Shown here in pieces: positions 36,806 to 44,968 of a stretch of DNA of 64,000 nucleotides; position 1 is the stretch's first letter, and every line of letters starts with the position of its first letter. The position numbers and the translations under genes were made by a program. Source of the stretch: Mycobacterium sp. 852013-51886_SCH5428379 (GTDB lineage: Bacteria; Actinomycetota; Actinomycetes; Mycobacteriales; Mycobacteriaceae). Under the pieces are notes generated by a model. The model was not told the origin of the DNA. It made no database searches and saw only the letters and a list, made by a program, of their open reading frames with translations. The stretch spans positions 124,001 through 188,000 of the forward strand of contig NZ_LZSU01000017.1 in the NCBI RefSeq assembly GCF_001665575.1, in the 5' to 3' direction.

Positions 36806-36991
36806 TCAGTCGCGTGACCAGACCGCGACGTAGCCGAGCGGGATGCCGGTGTGCCGCGCGATGAGTTCGCGGGCGGCGATCTCGACCTCCGCCCGGTCGT
36901 GGCGGCGGGTGGCCGCGCCGAGTTCGGGGATGGTGACGGTCCAGCCCGTGGCGTCGGGTGTCACGGCGATCTCGAAGGCCTGTCCGGCCAT
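36806..36991 (-). CDS. Small HicB-like protein
   Basis: About 61 residues, MAGQAFEIAVTPDATGWTVT followed by IPELGAATRRHDRAEVEIAARELIARHTG (in two pieces). The pattern of strand, strand with I-P-E-L-G, then helix resembles HicB/UPF0150-type partial RNase H folds. No HicA partner is adjacent, so an orphan antitoxin-like or regulatory role is only a guess. A longer in-frame start at 37072 exists. It ends ten bases before the SIP start. Confidence 0.5.
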   Translation of the reverse strand: MAGQAFEIAVTPDATGWTVTIPELGAATRRHDRAEVEIAARELIARHTGIPLGYVAVWSRD

Positions 36992-37162
36992 CGGGGGCAG
37001 CGCGCGGCGACGGCCGCTACGGGGTGCGATTCGGGGGCGGCATCCGTGTGAACTCCGAAGCGAGGCAGACATGTCGGGGTGCTTTCTGCAGCGGTGATCT
37101 GGGCCGCCGGACAATGTACTTCTCTGCGTGGGGCTTCACCAAATCACCGCTCGTCGGACACC

Positions 37163-37579
37163 TCAGAACGGGCTGCTGTTGGCCTGCCAGCGGGCTTCCT
37201 CGGGGCGGGGACCGTAGCGGCGGGCGTAGTCCTCATGAATGTGTGCGTCCTTCTGGCGCTTGAGCACATCGACGAGATTGGGGTCCAGGCCGTGCTGGGC
37301 CAGGCGGTGTCGCCGCCACACCTTGTTCAGCGCGATCGCCATCAGGATCGCCCACGTGTAGATCGGCACCGTCATCTCCAGGTGCACGTACAACGATGCG
37401 GGCAGCAGCCAGAACGGCCCCAGGATGAACAGCGGCGGAATGGCCATGCGGATCATGTGCCGGCGCACGGCGCCGGGACCGGCGAGGTCGTGCGCCACCC
37501 AGTCGCGCATCGACGCGGGCAGGCGTCGTCCATACGAGTAGGCGATGTACTGCAGCAGGTTCGGTCGCGAGGCGGCCAT
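37163..37579 (-). CDS. DUF5313-type membrane protein
   Basis: A 138-residue protein with two hydrophobic spans (MAIPPLFILGPFWLLPASLY and IYTWAILMAIAL) between an RPNLLQYIAYSYGRRLP start and a charged end with YGPRPEEARWQANSSPF. That layout matches a small protein family common in mycobacteria (DUF5313 as I recall it). Function unknown. Confidence 0.75.
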   Translation of the reverse strand: MAASRPNLLQYIAYSYGRRLPASMRDWVAHDLAGPGAVRRHMIRMAIPPLFILGPFWLLPASLYVHLEMTVPIYTWAILMAIALNKVWRRHRLAQHGLDPNLVDVLKRQKDAHIHEDYARRYGPRPEEARWQANSSPF

Positions 37580-37604
37580 GGTTCTCCTGTTCGATTCGGT
37601 GTGG

Positions 37605-38087
37605 TCAGTCGTGGGCGCCGGCGGCCAGCGCGGCCGCGTTGATCCGGGTCAGTACGCGGTGCAGCTCTTCGAGCTCGGCGATGTCGACGCCGAGGCGTGC
37701 CACCACCGCCGGCGGGATGTCCAGGGCCCGCTCGCGCAGAGCGATTCCCGCGACGGTGAGCGCGACCTCGGTCGACCGTTCGTCGACGGCGCTGCGGGTG
37801 CGGGTGATCAGCCCGAGCGCCTCGAGGCGCTTGAGCATGGGCGACAGCGTGGCCGGATCGAGCTGCAGGGCCGTCGCGATCCTCTTGACCGACAACGGGC
37901 TGTCGGGAGAACTCTTGCGGTGATCCCACAGCGCCAACATCACCAGATACTGCGGGTGGGTGAGGCCGAGCGGCTCCAGTAGCGGCCGGTAGATGGCCAG
38001 CACGGCGCGATTGGTCACCGCCAGCGCGAAACACACCTGGCGCTCGAGGGCCAGGGGATCGATATCCGAGGCGGGCGGTGCGGTCAC
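37605..38087 (-). CDS. MarR-family regulator, OhrR-like
   Basis: A 160-residue winged-helix repressor. The N-terminal QVCFALAVTNRAVLAIYRPLL matches OhrR-type proteins, whose early Cys senses organic peroxides. The recognition region is LSVKRIATALQLDPATLSPMLKRLEALG, and the wing contains RSAVDERSTEVALT. An Ohr thiol peroxidase is not adjacent, so the target may lie elsewhere or be the divergent phosphotransferase. GTG 38087 is the start. A palindrome lies in the divergent promoter. Confidence 0.82.
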   Translation of the reverse strand: MTAPPASDIDPLALERQVCFALAVTNRAVLAIYRPLLEPLGLTHPQYLVMLALWDHRKSSPDSPLSVKRIATALQLDPATLSPMLKRLEALGLITRTRSAVDERSTEVALTVAGIALRERALDIPPAVVARLGVDIAELEELHRVLTRINAAALAAGAHD

Positions 38088-38101
38088 ACTTTCATTGTCC
38101 G

Positions 38102-38119
38102 CTAATAGTTAGTGCACTA
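38102..38119. promoter_or_regulatory. Palindromes in the MarR divergent promoter
   Basis: CTAATAGTTAG (38102-38112) and TAGTGCACTA (38110-38119) overlap in the short gap between the MarR-type gene and the phosphotransferase. An AT-richer perfect 10-bp palindrome here is a plausible MarR operator. Confidence 0.4.
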
Positions 38120-38160
38120 GCAATGTCGAACGCGTCACGTCGCCCGCCATACTCGAGCGT

Positions 38161-39099
38161 GTGCTGAGCCCTCTCGACATCGCCGCGCGGACCGATCGCG
38201 CCGTGGCCGCAGCGGCGGCCGCCGGGCGCCGTCTCGGACTGACCGTGAACGACCCCCGCGTGCTCTACGACGTCTTCTCCGTCATCGTCCATCTGCGGCC
38301 GGCGCCGGTGATCGTGCGCGTGCCGACGGTGCTGCCGCCCTCCTACCGGGCGGCGCCGGCCCAGCAGACAGCGCAGCAGCAGGCCGAACTGACGGTGACG
38401 GGCTGGCTGGCCGAACGCGGGCATCCAGTCGTCGCTCCGAGCCCGCTGGTCCCTCGGAAACCTGTTCGCGTGGACGGCTTTTCGATGACGTTCTGGGAGT
38501 ACGTCGAGGAGGTGCCCGACATCGGCGATCCAGCTGACCGGTTCGAGATGACCGCCCGGTTGCACGCCGCCCTGCGCAGCTACCCCGGTGACGAACTGGG
38601 GTTCTGGACGCCGTTCGGCACCTTCATCCCCGAGGGGCTCAACGCTCTGGACCGGCAGCCGGACCTGTTGGCGCCCGCCGATCTGCACCGCGCACAACGC
38701 GAATGGGCCACCATCGCACCGCTGCTCGCCTCACCGGCAGCGCTGCGATCGGCGTTCGACGGGGTCGACGTGCAGACCATCCACGGCGATGCGCCGTTCC
38801 ACAATCTGATCCCGACCGCGGACGGCCTGAAGTGGTCGGATTTCGAGCTGGTGACTGTCGGCGCCGTCGAATCCGACCTCGCCATGGCAGGGCCCGAGGG
38901 GGTGGCGGCCTACGACGACGCCGCGGCACGTCTGGGGTTGCGGCGGCTGGATCCGCGACTCCTGCGCATCACCGAGACGGCGGGCCGGCTGGCGGCGGTG
39001 GCCGCCCTTGCGATGGCCCCAGACCTGCCGATGCTGGTCGACGGTGTGAAACCGGTCCTCGACATGTGGCGCGCCGAACCAGAGGTCGACGTCGGCTGA
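38161..39099 (+). CDS. Aminoglycoside-phosphotransferase-fold kinase
   Basis: A 312-residue protein of the APH/choline-kinase fold. The catalytic loop IHGDAPFHNL has the HGD-x4-N pattern, followed by the metal-binding SDFELVTVGAVESDLA. The N-lobe lysine region is less clear (APVIVRVPTVLP). Substrate is unknown: such mycobacterial proteins can be antibiotic kinases or small-molecule kinases. GTG 38161. It is divergent from the MarR regulator. Confidence 0.75.
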   Translation: MLSPLDIAARTDRAVAAAAAAGRRLGLTVNDPRVLYDVFSVIVHLRPAPVIVRVPTVLPPSYRAAPAQQTAQQQAELTVTGWLAERGHPVVAPSPLVPRKPVRVDGFSMTFWEYVEEVPDIGDPADRFEMTARLHAALRSYPGDELGFWTPFGTFIPEGLNALDRQPDLLAPADLHRAQREWATIAPLLASPAALRSAFDGVDVQTIHGDAPFHNLIPTADGLKWSDFELVTVGAVESDLAMAGPEGVAAYDDAAARLGLRRLDPRLLRITETAGRLAAVAALAMAPDLPMLVDGVKPVLDMWRAEPEVDVG

Positions 39100-39103
39100 G
39101 CGA

Positions 39104-39547
39104 CTAGGTGATGCTGACGACGGCCCGGTGCCCGAGCGGCGACTGCAGGGGGATGGCCATCGTGCCGACGACGCCGATCGCAATACAGGCCCGCCCCACC
39201 GCCTCGGGCACAGTGCCCGAGCGCATCTTGACCGCCACGATGTCGGGCGTCTCCTGAACCTCGGCCTGTACGCCGTAGCACTCCGGGGTGCCGGTGGTGA
39301 ACTGCACGGCGATCCCGTGGTCACCGGGGAGGCGGCTCCACGACTGGACCGCCATCGGGTGGCTGTCGACGATCGCCGGATTGTTCGCGAACCGGGTCGC
39401 GGCGTCAGCGGGTTGCTCGGGCACCACCGTGATGGTCGGCGTCGGTGAACCGGGTTGCGCCCCTGCACCGGGAGCGCCGAGGGCGAGAGATCCCGCGGCG
39501 GCGAGGGTGGCGAGGGTGGTGACGATGACGCGGCGACTGCGACGCAT
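39104..39547 (-). CDS. Small secreted protein, paralogue of the one at 35.5-35.9 kb
   Basis: A 147-residue exported protein: RRSRRVIVTTLATLAAAGSL is the signal, with cleavage near GAGAQ. The mature part has QSWSRLPGDHGIAVQFTTGT, TPECYGVQAEVQET and PEAVGRACIAIGV, lining up along its length with the protein at 35475-35882. Two Cys are conserved between them. ATG 39547 gives a normal signal peptide. Function unknown. Confidence 0.72.
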   Translation of the reverse strand: MRRSRRVIVTTLATLAAAGSLALGAPGAGAQPGSPTPTITVVPEQPADAATRFANNPAIVDSHPMAVQSWSRLPGDHGIAVQFTTGTPECYGVQAEVQETPDIVAVKMRSGTVPEAVGRACIAIGVVGTMAIPLQSPLGHRAVVSIT

Positions 39548-39644
39548 ACATCCACTGTACGAGTCCCGGTGAGGTTCCGATTCCGGCACGTGCCAGACGT
39601 CGAGGTGATATGCACGGACACACCACCGAGCCGCAGGAGACCTC

Positions 39645-39986
39645 ATGCCCCATCCAAGATTCGCGGCGACCCTGGCCGTGACCGCCCTCGGGGCGGGCTT
39701 CCTGATCGCCCCCGCACCCCTCGCCCTGGCGCAGCCGTCACCGAATGTGCCGGCGCCGACTCAGGACAGCGCCGAGAAGACGATCGTCGACGGCTACATC
39801 GCCAAACAGATCGATTGCACGCCGGACTCCCCGCCGCAGTTCGAGTCCCTCACCTGGTATCCGCCCGGCTTCGTCTACGCCGTGGGTGGCGCGGGGATGA
39901 TCTCCGACGCCAACCCCGCACTGGGCGGTGAGTTCACCGCCACCTGGACCGGCAGCGAATGGGCGGTCGAATACCTGTACTGCTGA
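39645..39986 (+). CDS. Small secreted protein of unknown function
   Basis: A 113-residue exported protein. The signal is FAATLAVTALGAGFLIAPAP, with cleavage likely after LALA. The mature part is ~83 residues with two Cys (KQIDCTPDSPP and the final EYLYC) that may form a disulfide. A W-x-G-S-E-W-A-V end resembles small mycobacterial secreted proteins. It faces the LLM gene tail-to-tail. Confidence 0.7.
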   Translation: MPHPRFAATLAVTALGAGFLIAPAPLALAQPSPNVPAPTQDSAEKTIVDGYIAKQIDCTPDSPPQFESLTWYPPGFVYAVGGAGMISDANPALGGEFTATWTGSEWAVEYLYC

Positions 39987-39993
39987 GCAGAAT

Positions 39994-41154
39994 TCACTGC
40001 GGCGCGGGTATGTTCTCCCGTTCGGCGGCATGGTCCTCGATGGCCTTGCCGATCGCGTGCGCGGCCCGGTCCACGAACTCGGTGCCGCGTCCGGTGACCC
40101 AGTCGCGCGAGGCGACGGGTGCCGCCAGCTGACCGGTGAAGTGGGGGATCACGTACTCGGCGAACAACTCGTAGCTGCGCAGCTTCGCCGCGGGTGCCGC
40201 CCAGTCGTGGTCGAAGAGCAGGAACGCGCCGAAGCCGCCGGCGCTCGCCTCGACGAGTTCCTCGATCTTGGCGACGGCGTCCTCCGGGGTGCCGATCACG
40301 GCGAAGCCCGAATTCCGGTTGTTGGCGATGATCTCGGCCACGGTGTCACCCTGCACGGGGCCCGCGGGCAGGACGTGCGAAAAGTAGCGGGAGAACTCGG
40401 CGATGCCGTATTCGACGTCGCGCTCGGCCTGTTCACGGGTCTCGGCGAGATGCATGGGACCGACGAGCCGCCACTTCGAACGGTCGGCGACGTGGCCGTG
40501 CTCCCGGGCGACCTCCTCCCACGTGGTCCAGTGCTGGGCCAGCAGGTCCATACCCTGCTTCGCGGTCGCCGCGATCGACAACATGCCGATACCGTGCCTG
40601 CCCGCGCCGCGGGGGCCGGTAGGGGAGAAGGACGCCGCCACCGCGACGTCGAAACACGGGTCGCTGTAAGGCCTCAGCTGTAGCCGCGCGTCCTGCAGCG
40701 TGAAGCCGTCGGTGTGCATGGTGACCGTCTCCCCGCGCAGCAGGCGCATGATCGCCTCGAGACACTGCTCCATCCGGGGCCGTTGCTCGTCGGCGGGGAT
40801 GCCGAGCATGTGCGCATCGGAGGTCAACTGGCCCGGTCCACACCCCAGCATCACGCGCCCCCGGGTGAGGTGGTCGAGCAGCACCATGCGGTCGGCGAGC
40901 ATCAGTGGGTGGTGGTAGGGAAGGGAACTCACGCCCGTGCCGAGTTTGATGTGTTTGGTGCGCTCGGCGGCGATGCCGATGAAGACCTCCGGCGAGGCGA
41001 TGATCTCGAATCCGGCGGAATGGTGTTCGCCGACCCATGCCTCGTCGAAGCCCAGCCGATCCATCGCCACGATCAGGTCCAGATCTCGTTCCATGGCGAG
41101 CGTCGGGTTGTGCCCGGTCGGGTGGAAGGGCGCCATGAAGTTTCCGAAACGCAT
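39994..41154 (-). CDS. LLM-class flavin-dependent monooxygenase
   Basis: A luciferase-like TIM-barrel oxidoreductase of 386 residues using FMN or F420. Typical parts are RLGFDEAWVGEHHSAGFEI, LGTGVSSLPYHHPLMLADR and LDHLTRGRVMLGCGPGQL. It resembles alkanal/limonene monooxygenases. ATG 41154 has AGAAAGGAA ahead of it. It follows the TetR gene by 14 bases and is probably the third gene of the Rieske-TetR-LLM operon. The substrate is unknown. Confidence 0.82.
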   Translation of the reverse strand: MRFGNFMAPFHPTGHNPTLAMERDLDLIVAMDRLGFDEAWVGEHHSAGFEIIASPEVFIGIAAERTKHIKLGTGVSSLPYHHPLMLADRMVLLDHLTRGRVMLGCGPGQLTSDAHMLGIPADEQRPRMEQCLEAIMRLLRGETVTMHTDGFTLQDARLQLRPYSDPCFDVAVAASFSPTGPRGAGRHGIGMLSIAATAKQGMDLLAQHWTTWEEVAREHGHVADRSKWRLVGPMHLAETREQAERDVEYGIAEFSRYFSHVLPAGPVQGDTVAEIIANNRNSGFAVIGTPEDAVAKIEELVEASAGGFGAFLLFDHDWAAPAAKLRSYELFAEYVIPHFTGQLAAPVASRDWVTGRGTEFVDRAAHAIGKAIEDHAAERENIPAPQ

Positions 41155-41168
41155 CGGTGATTCCTTTC

Positions 41169-41810
41169 TCAGGCCCGTAATGGTGCCAGCAGGGCGTTCA
41201 ATCCGTACTCGAACACCGCGTCGTAATCGGTGGGTGCCTGCAGCGCCTCGACCAACTCGCGGTCGTCCCAGGCGTCGGCCCACAGCGACGGATCCTCTTC
41301 ATCGTGTTTGGCCCCGCGTACTGCCGAGAACTGCATCACCGCCGACGAGATGACGTGCACCTGGACGGTCCGCAGGATCAGTGCGGCGTCGTTCCCCGTC
41401 ACGCCCTGTTCTGCCAGCTGCGCGGCCAAGGCGCGCTGGATGGGTAGGAACAGTTCCGGGGTGCGATCGCGTTCGTGGGCGATACCGAGCAGGTGCTGAC
41501 GCTCGATGAGCACCCGGCGCTGCGAGCGGGCGAGGCAGGCGATGCGGTCGACGGGGGTGTCGCCGTCGGCAGGTAGGTGCGCCAACTGCCGGAGCAGCCG
41601 CTCGACCAGCGCGTCGAGGAGTTTGTCCCGGCCGCCGATGTGCCAGTAGATGGAGGTGACCGCGACGCCGAGTTGTTCGGCGAGGCGCCGCATGGTCAGT
41701 GCTTCCACGCCGTCGAGTTCGATCAGCCGGGCCGCGGCCTCCAGGATCGATTCGGCACTGACCCCGGGGTCAGTGGGCGGTTGGCGACGCGAGGGCGCCA
41801 TCGATGTCAC
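41169..41810 (-). CDS. TetR-family regulator
   Basis: A 213-residue repressor. The N-terminal HTH reads ILEAAARLIELDGVEALTMR then RLAEQLGVAVTSIYWHIGGRDKLLDAL. A TetR_C-type ligand domain with varied sequence follows. Its start overlaps the end of the Rieske gene by 41 bases, so the two are co-transcribed. The best target is the TGTAAC-N3-GTTACA dyad upstream of the Rieske gene. That would give autoregulation and control of the facing amidohydrolase. Confidence 0.83.
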   Translation of the reverse strand: MTSMAPSRRQPPTDPGVSAESILEAAARLIELDGVEALTMRRLAEQLGVAVTSIYWHIGGRDKLLDALVERLLRQLAHLPADGDTPVDRIACLARSQRRVLIERQHLLGIAHERDRTPELFLPIQRALAAQLAEQGVTGNDAALILRTVQVHVISSAVMQFSAVRGAKHDEEDPSLWADAWDDRELVEALQAPTDYDAVFEYGLNALLAPLRA

Positions 41811-43113
41811 CTCCGGTCATGCGGTCCGAGGCACCGAGGTCGAGATAGCGCTCCAGGTTGCGGTGCATGTTGATGATGCGCCGCTCCTCGTTCGAGAGGA
41901 CGAGGTGGGTGAACCCAGGCTGGCGCAGGCCGCGCTGCAGCCCGGGCAGCACGGCAATGTCCTGGGAGAGCACGAGTCCGGGGTGCGCGTCGTCAGCGCT
42001 CATGCGTACATCGGCGGGGCGGCTGCGCGGCGCGCCGGGGGCCAACCGTGTCCACAGCGTCATGACCAGTTCGCCGACGTCGGGGTCGGCGCCGGGTAGG
42101 GAGCTGAGCACGGTCATGTGGTCGGCGTTGGCCAGCACCGAAAGATTCGGGAACACGTTGTACTGGTGCAGCCGCATCATCTGGTCGGTGGTGGCCCATC
42201 CGAGGTCGACGCCCCGTTCGGCGGCGTGGGCGCGGGTGCGGTCTGCGATGACGTCGGCCACCGACTGCCCTGCTCCGCGCTCGTCGGCCGGGAACGGCGT
42301 GCCTTCGGCGACGCCCATGAGCGCCCCCTGGGTGGACACGTAGGCATCCCACACCGCGGCATCGTGAACGTCCCCGTTGAGATGCGGACTCGGAACGCCG
42401 TAGAGCTGTTCGGACTTGCCCGAGTGCTCCCAAATGACCTGCGGTGCATGGACGTCGTCCATGCACCGGTGCAGCTCGGGGTGCAGCGTCTGGATATGGT
42501 AGGTCTCGCTGAAGCCGTCGGCGATGGTCTTCCAGTTAGCGTGGACGTCGATGGTGAGCGTGGCGTAGCAGCGGAAGTCGCCCAACCGGTTCCAGGCGAT
42601 GTCGTCGACCATCGGCCCGAGATAGTCGCGCAGGGGCATCGCGGCGGGGTCGAGATTGACGAACACGAGGCGTTCCCAGGTGTCCACTTGCACTGTGTGC
42701 AGGGGAAATTCGCGCATCGGCAGGGCGCCGAAACCCTTGCGGTGCGGCACCCGTCGCAACGTGCCGTGCAGGTCCCACGTCCACCCGTGGTAGCCGCATC
42801 GGAGCTCACGCAGTTCTGCCCCGGATCCGGTGCACAGCGAGTTCCCGCGGTGGCGGCACACGTTCTGGAACGCGCGCAGCTCGCCGTCGTCATCGCGCAG
42901 GACGATTATCGAGTAGGGGCCGCAACGGTATTCGACGTAGTCACCGGGCTCGGCGACATGGTCGACCGTGCAGGCGAACTGCCACACCCTCGGCCACATC
43001 CGCTCGACCTCCAGCCGAGCGAACTCGTCCGAGTAATAGCGGTCCGCCGGCACCAGCGTCGGCCGCGCCGGCGGCGTCCCGATGGCGTCCTCACGCTTGA
43101 CCGTCCGCGTCAT
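41770..43113 (-). CDS. Rieske non-haem iron oxygenase, alpha subunit
   Basis: A 447-residue aromatic-ring-hydroxylating-type oxygenase. The Rieske cluster motif is CRHRGNSLC followed by CGYHGWTWD. The catalytic domain has the iron site FSETYHIQTLHPELH and HQYNVFPNLSVLANADHM. A ferredoxin or reductase partner is not adjacent. First in an operon with a TetR regulator and an LLM monooxygenase. ATG 43113 is chosen over the longer frame, which runs through the promoter and into the opposite gene. Substrate unknown; carnitine/betaine-type or aromatic compounds are possible. Confidence 0.83.
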   Translation of the reverse strand: MTRTVKREDAIGTPPARPTLVPADRYYSDEFARLEVERMWPRVWQFACTVDHVAEPGDYVEYRCGPYSIIVLRDDDGELRAFQNVCRHRGNSLCTGSGAELRELRCGYHGWTWDLHGTLRRVPHRKGFGALPMREFPLHTVQVDTWERLVFVNLDPAAMPLRDYLGPMVDDIAWNRLGDFRCYATLTIDVHANWKTIADGFSETYHIQTLHPELHRCMDDVHAPQVIWEHSGKSEQLYGVPSPHLNGDVHDAAVWDAYVSTQGALMGVAEGTPFPADERGAGQSVADVIADRTRAHAAERGVDLGWATTDQMMRLHQYNVFPNLSVLANADHMTVLSSLPGADPDVGELVMTLWTRLAPGAPRSRPADVRMSADDAHPGLVLSQDIAVLPGLQRGLRQPGFTHLVLSNEERRIINMHRNLERYLDLGASDRMTGGDIDGALASPTAH

Positions 43114-43144
43114 GAATCGACCTCCGGTTTCGGCTCGAACGCTC

Positions 43145-43159
43145 TGTAACGGTGTTACA
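43145..43159. promoter_or_regulatory. Perfect dyad between Rieske and amidohydrolase genes
   Basis: TGTAACGGTGTTACA is a perfect 6-3-6 palindrome, a classic TetR-family operator geometry. It lies 32 bases upstream of the Rieske start and 46 bases upstream of the amidohydrolase start. The TetR gene of the Rieske operon is the obvious candidate to bind it. Confidence 0.62.
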
Positions 43160-43204
43160 TTCACGACCATATCGGCTGGCGCGACGTTCGAGGGAGAGAT
43201 CACC

Positions 43205-44965
43205 GTGTTCGACCTGAAGATCACCGGCGGCACCGTGGTGGACGGCACGGGAGTGGACCGCTTCACCGCCGATGTCGGCGTCCGGGACGGCAAGATCGTC
43301 GAGGTCCGGCGCCGCGGTCCGCACGACCCGCCGCTCGAGGGTGAGGCCGCCGAGATCATCGACGCCACCGGCAAGATCGTCGCACCGGGATTCGTGGACA
43401 TTCACACCCACTACGACGGCCAGGTCAGCTGGGACAGCGTGCTGGAGCCGTCCAGCAATCACGGGGTGACCACCGTCGTCGCCGGAAACTGCGGAGTCGG
43501 TTTCGCACCGGTGCGGCCGGGCAGCGAGGAGTGGTTGATCGCGCTGATGGAGGGTGTCGAGGACATCCCGGGCACCGCGCTGACCGAAGGCATCACCTGG
43601 GGGTGGGAGAGCTACGCGCAGTACCTCGACGTCATCGGGCAACGGGAGCTGGCCGTCGATTTCGGCAGTCAGATCGCCCACGGCACCGTCCGGGCGTACG
43701 CCATGGGTGAGCGGGGCGCCCGCAACGAACCCGCCACCGCCGAGGACATCGCGGCGATGAGCCGGCTGGTGCAGGAGGCCGCCGAAGCCGGTGCGCTGGG
43801 CTTTTCGTCGTCCCGCACGATCGCGCACCGCGCCATGGACGGTGAACCGGTGCCCGGAACGTATGCCGCCGAGGACGAGTTGTTCGCACTCGGCCGGGCG
43901 ATGGCGGCCGGTGGCGCCGGGGTGTTCGAGCTGGCGCCGCAGGGGGCGGCAGGTGAGGACATCGTCGCGCCGAAGAAGGAGCTGGAGTGGATGCAGCGGC
44001 TCGGCGCCGAGATCGACTGCGCCCTGAGCTTCGCGCTGATCCAGGTCGACGCCGACCCGAACCTGTGGCGCGAACAACTCGACATCTCCGCGGCCGCGCA
44101 CGAGGCGGGCAGTCGGCTGCACCCGCAGATCGCCGCCCGCCCATTCGGGATGCTGCTCGGCTTCCCCGGCCACCACGCCTTCACCCACCGGCCGACGTAC
44201 CGGCGGCTCAAGGCGGAGTGCAGCAGGGAGGAACTCGCCGCGCGGCTGGCCGAACCGGCTATGCGAGCGGCGATCCTGGCCGAGGACGACCTGCCGATCG
44301 ATCCGACGAAGCTGTTCGACGGCATGTTCGCGCTCGCGCAGAACGTGACCGAACGGCTATACCACCTTGGCGAGCCGCCGAATTACGAACCCACCGAGGA
44401 GGATTCGGTCGCCGCGATCGCCCGGCGGCGGGGACAGGATCCGTTGGCGGCGATGTATGACCTGATGCTGGAAGCCGACGCCGGGAACATGCTGATGTAC
44501 CCGATGTTCAACTATTCCGACGGCAACCACGACGCGATCCGGGAGATGATCACCCATCCGGCCGGGGTGATGGGGCTGTCGGACGGAGGCGCGCACTGCA
44601 GCATGATCTGTGATGCGTCGTATCCCACGTTCCTGCTGACGCACTGGGCGCGGGATCGTCACCGCGGCGCGACGCTGCCGCTGGAGTACGTCATCCGCAA
44701 ACAGGCCCATGACACCGCACAGCTCTTCGGGCTGACCGATCGCGGGGTCATCGCGGTCGGGAAGAAGGCCGACGTCAACGTGATCGACATGGATGCGCTC
44801 ACGCTGCACGCGCCGCGGATGGCGTTCGATCTGCCGGCTGGGGGCCACCGGCTGGTCCAGGGCGCGTCGGGCTACACGGCCACCATCGTCAACGGGGTGG
44901 TCACCCGCCGCGAGGGCGTCGACACGGGTGCGCGGCCGGGCCGGCTGGTGCGCGGCGTGCGTTGA
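43205..44965 (+). CDS. D-aminoacylase/N-acyl-D-amino-acid deacylase-type amidohydrolase
   Basis: A metal-dependent amidohydrolase of 586 residues. The metal motif [11 protein letters not shown] is typical of the D-aminoacylase group, as are [18 protein letters not shown] and the C-terminal [18 protein letters not shown]. It would cleave an amide bond in an N-acyl compound. GTG 43205 has GGGAGA ahead of it. Its position facing the Rieske operon across a shared dyad suggests that it opens or trims the same amide-bearing compound that the oxygenases attack (inference). Confidence 0.83.
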   Translation: MFDLKITGGTVVDGTGVDRFTADVGVRDGKIVEVRRRGPHDPPLEGEAAEIIDATGKIVAPGFVDIHTHYDGQVSWDSVLEPSSNHGVTTVVAGNCGVGFAPVRPGSEEWLIALMEGVEDIPGTALTEGITWGWESYAQYLDVIGQRELAVDFGSQIAHGTVRAYAMGERGARNEPATAEDIAAMSRLVQEAAEAGALGFSSSRTIAHRAMDGEPVPGTYAAEDELFALGRAMAAGGAGVFELAPQGAAGEDIVAPKKELEWMQRLGAEIDCALSFALIQVDADPNLWREQLDISAAAHEAGSRLHPQIAARPFGMLLGFPGHHAFTHRPTYRRLKAECSREELAARLAEPAMRAAILAEDDLPIDPTKLFDGMFALAQNVTERLYHLGEPPNYEPTEEDSVAAIARRRGQDPLAAMYDLMLEADAGNMLMYPMFNYSDGNHDAIREMITHPAGVMGLSDGGAHCSMICDASYPTFLLTHWARDRHRGATLPLEYVIRKQAHDTAQLFGLTDRGVIAVGKKADVNVIDMDALTLHAPRMAFDLPAGGHRLVQGASGYTATIVNGVVTRREGVDTGARPGRLVRGVR

Positions 44966-44968
44966 GGC

